A DNA stretch of 8,054 nucleotides. Origin: Clostridia bacterium. Its GTDB lineage: Bacteria; Bacillota_A; Clostridia; Oscillospirales; Acutalibacteraceae. Location of the stretch: assembly GCA_024699005.1 (NCBI GenBank), contig JAILQN010000208.1, forward strand, positions 1 through 8,054, in the 5' to 3' direction. The notes beneath the pieces were generated by a model. The model saw only the letters and a list, made by a program, of their open reading frames with translations, ran no database searches and was not told the origin of the DNA. The position numbers and the translations under genes are program-made. Below, in pieces: positions 5,730-8,054 of the stretch (positions within the stretch are counted from its first letter, which is position 1; the number at the start of each line of letters is the position of its first letter).

Positions 5730-6653
5730 ATGTCGTTGGCAATAGATATCCGCAAAATCGACACGGAAAAACGGAATCCGCGCTCAATGGAGATCGATAC
5801 CATGTCCACACGGGACATGGTTGAACTGATGAACTCCGAAGATTTCCTCTGCGCCGAAGCAGTACGGAATGTGTTGCCGGATATCGCTTTCGGCATTGAT
5901 ATCATCTATGAAAAACTCCGTACAGGCGGCAGATTGTTTTACTGCGGCGCAGGCACTTCGGGACGTTTAGGAGCGTTGGATGCTTCCGAATGTCCTCCGA
6001 CGTTCGGAGTGGACTCCGGGTTGGTGGTAGGTCTGATCGCAGGCGGTCCATCTGCTTTTTTCAAGGCCGTGGAGGGAGCGGAGGACAATTATTTGCTCGG
6101 CGCACAGGATCTGCAGGCGAATGATTTTTCTTCCAACGATGTTCTGGTGGGAATCGCAGCAAGCGGCAGAACGCCATACGTGATCGGCGCAATGGATCGG
6201 GCCCGATCCCTGAAAGCTCCGGCGATCGCATTGGTTTGCTGTAAGAACAGCGAGTTGTCACGTCATGCCGATCTCACGATTGCGCCCATCCCCGGCCCCG
6301 AAGTCATCACCGGTTCTTCCAGGCTTAAAAGCGGCACATGCCAGAAGATGGTGCTGAATATGATCTCCACCTGCGTGATGGTTAAGTTGGGAAAGGTATA
6401 CAGTAACTTGATGGTGGACGTAAAAGCCAGCAATGAGAAACTTGTTCATCGCGCCGTTTCCATCGTTTGTTCTGCTACCGGAGAGAACGAAACGGCAGTC
6501 AGAGCCGCTTTGGAAAACTGCGGCTATCATTGCAAAACCGCAATTGTGATGCTGCTGCTGGGGCTTGACGCGGAAGAAGCGAAGAAGGCGCTTTCTGTTG
6601 GGCAAGATCACATCAAAAAGACACTTCAACTTCATAGGAGGGATGAGTCATAA
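5730..6653 (+). CDS. murQ: N-acetylmuramic acid 6-phosphate etherase (MurQ)
   Basis: This cytoplasmic lyase cleaves the lactyl ether of MurNAc-6-phosphate to give GlcNAc-6-phosphate and D-lactate, in peptidoglycan recycling or MurNAc catabolism. The 307-aa length fits the family (about 300). The N-terminal TEKRNPRSMEIDTMST matches the family start. The SIS-domain signature GAGTSGRLGALDASECPP (73-90) is complete. Glu87 and Glu118 (in AVEGAED) correspond to the two catalytic glutamates known in the E. coli enzyme, with the same 31-residue spacing. GPEVITGSSRLKSGT (189-203) is the conserved sugar-phosphate segment, and the C-terminus has the usual small helical domain. AAAGGGAG (5718-5725) precedes the ATG by only 4 nt, but no better start is visible. 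The stop overlaps the next gene by one base. No MurP transporter, NagZ or NagA gene is seen in the window. Confidence 0.97.
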   Translation: MSLAIDIRKIDTEKRNPRSMEIDTMSTRDMVELMNSEDFLCAEAVRNVLPDIAFGIDIIYEKLRTGGRLFYCGAGTSGRLGALDASECPPTFGVDSGLVVGLIAGGPSAFFKAVEGAEDNYLLGAQDLQANDFSSNDVLVGIAASGRTPYVIGAMDRARSLKAPAIALVCCKNSELSRHADLTIAPIPGPEVITGSSRLKSGTCQKMVLNMISTCVMVKLGKVYSNLMVDVKASNEKLVHRAVSIVCSATGENETAVRAALENCGYHCKTAIVMLLLGLDAEEAKKALSVGQDHIKKTLQLHRRDES

Positions 6654-7567
6654 TGTATTATTGCGGATGGGATGGCGGCGGAAGCAAAACGAGAGTGTGT
6701 ATCACCGATGGCAAGGGCACGGTACTGGATGAGAGAGATTTCGGGCCTCTCAACCTCAATGGCTCCTCTGCCGATACGGTAAAAACCACCGTGTGTGACT
6801 GCATCGATTTTATGAAGTTGCGCGACGGGGGATTGGCTTCCTGCTGCGGCTTGGTAATCGGCATTGCAGGAATCAGCAACCGAAACGCAGCAGAACTGAT
6901 CGAAAAAACCGTGCGTGAGAATCAGTATTCCGGCAATTTGCAATTGATGGGAGACCAGGAGATCGCGCTTGCCGGAGCGGTAAACGGACCGGGAGCAATA
7001 CTCATTGCAGGAACCGGATCGGTGTGTTTTGGAAAAGACTCAGCGGGCAACCCTTTCAGAAGCGGAGGGTTTGGCTATCTAATCGATGACGTCGGCAGCG
7101 GGTATGCGATAGGCAGAGATATCCTGATTGCTGTTTCCCACTCGCTTGACGGGCGCGGCCCGCAGTCATGTCTGACGGAATCGGTTCTCCGGCAATTGGG
7201 CATCAATGAACCCAAAGATCTGATCACATGGTTATACGCGCCGGAAACAGGTAAATCGCAGATAGCAGCATTAGCCCCTCTTTTGCTGCCCGCCTTATTG
7301 CAGAATGATGCAACGGCATTCGCCATCGCAGAAAAAGCATCGCAGGATTTGGCGGATCTTGTGATTGCGGCTTGGAAAAAATCCAATCTGCAAGCAGGTG
7401 AAGTGGCTCTAACCGGAAGTATTTTCACTTATTTCGACTTTATTAGAGCGCATACGTTATCGCTGCTACAGCAGGCGCTGCCGCAAGTGCGCGTGGGAGC
7501 TCCCCGGCATAGTGCGGCTCATGGCGCGGCATTCCTAGCTCAGAAGTATTTTCCTTTTGAATCATAA
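6653..7567 (+). CDS. murK: BadF/BadG-type amino-sugar kinase, probably MurNAc/GlcNAc kinase
   Basis: A cytoplasmic ATP-dependent sugar kinase of the ASKHA fold, 304 aa. Phosphate-1 motif DGGGSKT is at 7-13. MGDQEIAL (99-106) holds Asp101 in the catalytic position. Phosphate-2 IAGTGS is at 118-123. GGFGYLIDDVGSGYAIGRD (138-156) is the family's sugar-binding block, and VALTGSIF (251-258) is the adenosine-binding segment. AGGAGGG (6636-6642) lies 10 nt before the ATG, which shares its first base with the murQ stop codon (TAATG), so the two genes are translationally coupled. This pairing suggests that it makes MurNAc-6-P for MurQ, as clostridial MurK does while also accepting GlcNAc. The family is certain; MurNAc versus GlcNAc preference is inferred from context, and a plain GlcNAc kinase remains possible. 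Confidence 0.9.
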   Translation: MYYCGWDGGGSKTRVCITDGKGTVLDERDFGPLNLNGSSADTVKTTVCDCIDFMKLRDGGLASCCGLVIGIAGISNRNAAELIEKTVRENQYSGNLQLMGDQEIALAGAVNGPGAILIAGTGSVCFGKDSAGNPFRSGGFGYLIDDVGSGYAIGRDILIAVSHSLDGRGPQSCLTESVLRQLGINEPKDLITWLYAPETGKSQIAALAPLLLPALLQNDATAFAIAEKASQDLADLVIAAWKKSNLQAGEVALTGSIFTYFDFIRAHTLSLLQQALPQVRVGAPRHSAAHGAAFLAQKYFPFES

Positions 7568-7609
7568 TTGATTAGAAAACCGCGGGTTAATCATTAAACA
7601 CATTCTATG

Positions 7610-7650
7610 TTGCGCGGAGTACAGAAACCGGACGCTCCGCAATAATTTTC
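7610..7650 (+). terminator. Possible weak terminator of the murQ-murK operon
   Basis: TTGCGCGGAG (7610-7619) can pair with CTCCGCAA (7635-7642) with a 2-nt bulge and a 15-nt loop, followed by the short T-rich TAATTTTC. A small inverted repeat TGATTA/TAATCA (7569-7593) precedes it. The long loop and short T-tract make this a low-confidence call, but it is the only candidate directly after the operon. Confidence 0.3.
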
Positions 7651-7741
7651 TCACCTCCGGCTGTGATTGCTCTTTCGTAAAAGCATTAATGTTTCAAACG
7701 GCTCGCTTCGATGATCCCATATTTGACTACGAATGCAAATT

Positions 7742-7861
7742 GATGTTTGCGGCTTTGCCGCAAAGTGATGTGATGTGTTCCGCTCACGTGCCGCAGGCAC
7801 ACATCACGCCCGAAGGGCACATCACTTGCATAGTAAACATCACGTTCCGCGAGAGCGGAAC
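7742..7861. repeat. Multi-hairpin intergenic repeat element
   Basis: A dense array of inverted repeats fills this segment: TTTGCGGC/GCCGCAAA (7746-7764, loop TTT), GTGCC/GGCAC (7788-7800), GCCC/GGGC (7808-7818), and GTTCCGC/GCGGAAC (7844-7861). Longer-range arms enclose them: AAGTGATGT (7763-7771) with ACATCACTT (7819-7827), GTGATGTG (7770-7777) with CACATCAC (7800-7807), and GATGTTT (7742-7748) with AAACATC (7835-7841). No coding gene is credible here; an open frame running through it and the tRNA is spurious. It looks like a branched REP/MITE-type element. Confidence 0.65.
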
Positions 7862-7870
7862 ACATTGTTC

Positions 7871-7910
7871 AAAAAAACGCCTTTTGTCGGTAGACAAAAG
7901 GCGTTTTTTT
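7871..7910 (-). terminator. Perfect 18-bp terminator after tRNA-Arg
   Basis: AAAAAAACGCCTTTTGTC (7871-7888) and its exact complement (7893-7910) flank a GGTA loop. It starts 2 nt beyond the encoded CCA of the minus-strand tRNA and reads into seven T on that strand. The symmetric A and T tracts allow it to work in both directions. The core CTTTTGTC/GACAAAAG is shared with the hairpin of the repeats at 37-126 and 2621-2708. Confidence 0.85.
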
Positions 7911-7912
7911 GA

Positions 7913-7989
7913 TGGCCCGCCCGAAGGGATTCGAACCCCCACTCTCCAGAATCGGAATCTGCTGCGTTATCCAATTGCGCCACGGGCGG
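7913..7989 (-). tRNA. tRNA-Arg (anticodon CCG), CCA encoded
   Basis: Read on the minus strand, all arms fold. The acceptor is CCGCCCG (7983-7989) with CGGGCGG (7917-7923), all seven pairs Watson-Crick. The D-arm contains AATTGGATA. The anticodon loop is TTCCGAT with CCG at 7953-7955, reading the Arg codon CGG. The T-arm is GGGGG-TTCGAAT-CCCTT. The discriminator is G, followed by genomic CCA (7913-7915). The body is 74 nt plus CCA. The first pair is C1-G72 rather than the common G1-C72, and the 27-43 pair at the base of the anticodon stem is G/G. Neither is disqualifying. Confidence 0.93.
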
Positions 7990-8003
7990 ATGTTTTTTAG
8001 TTC

Positions 8004-8024
8004 TGAGTTATGAGTTATGAGTTA
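8004..8024. repeat. Short tandem repeat, three copies of TGAGTTA
   Basis: Three perfect head-to-tail copies of the 7-mer TGAGTTA occupy 8004-8024, followed by a decayed copy (TTAGTTC). It lies just upstream of the minus-strand tRNA-Arg, where that gene's promoter might be expected. The window ends before a clear promoter can be seen. Confidence 0.7.
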
Positions 8025-8054
8025 TTAGTTCTCTGCAATGAAGCAGGTATCGGT

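Noticed and set aside
6258..6635. A 125-codon minus-strand open frame inside murQ
   Set aside because: It is antisense to a complete, well-conserved murQ and has no independent evidence.
7642..7665. GGAGGTGAG-like ribosome binding site on the minus strand after murK
   Set aside because: It is followed only by an ATT codon and a very short frame, with no credible start codon or product.
2785..7940. T-arm-like fragment and tRNA-Arg as attL/attR of an island carrying the TIR gene
   Set aside because: They share only the common GGGTTCGAATCCCTTC stretch and are in opposite orientation, whereas tRNA-site integration gives direct repeats. No integrase gene is present.
7689..8000. A 103-codon plus-strand open frame ending near GIRTPTLQNRN
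   Set aside because: It crosses the multi-hairpin repeat, the terminator and the antisense of tRNA-Arg. The GIRTP-type tail is a classic tRNA antisense artefact.

Overview
The window looks like chromosomal DNA from a gut-type Clostridia bacterium, probably an Oscillospiraceae/Ruminococcaceae relative. This rests on a secreted dockerin protein, strong AGGAGG-type ribosome binding sites, a murQ-murK peptidoglycan-recycling pair, and abundant short multi-hairpin intergenic repeats. The taxonomic call is inference from gene content and style, not from a marker gene.

Layout. Positions 1-126 hold REP-like hairpins, including a terminator. Positions 127-2307 (minus strand) encode a secreted protein with an N-terminal type I dockerin and no recognisable catalytic domain. 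It has a promoter near 2537-2565 and a leader of about 220 nt. A second copy of the upstream repeat (2621-2708) lies just beyond that promoter, so the dockerin unit sits between direct repeats. Positions 2709-3152 are gene-free but structured: a perfect hairpin, a tRNA T-arm-like fragment followed by a terminator, a GGGGACGGTTCC-type motif and a 66-nt imperfect palindrome. Positions 3153-5495 (minus strand) encode a 780-residue TIR / NB-ARC / TPR protein, a bacterial NLR-like receptor. It is visibly richer in A+T than its neighbours and has a near-consensus promoter of its own. Positions 5730-7567 (plus strand) carry murQ (MurNAc-6-phosphate etherase) and a BadF/BadG-type amino-sugar kinase overlapping it by one base, driven by a divergent promoter. 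Positions 7568-8054 hold a weak terminator, a multi-hairpin repeat, and a minus-strand tRNA-Arg(CCG) with encoded CCA, followed by a perfect 18-bp terminator.

How the genes work together. murQ and the kinase form one operon: the kinase would phosphorylate MurNAc (and/or GlcNAc), and MurQ would split MurNAc-6-P into GlcNAc-6-P and lactate. The TIR protein appears to be a stand-alone, single-gene defence receptor. Its TPR region would sense, its NB-ARC would switch and oligomerise, and its TIR would be the effector, probably consuming NAD+. Nothing in the sequence links it mechanistically to the recycling operon beyond adjacency and divergent promoters. The TIR-NLR is the best candidate for an under-described system here.
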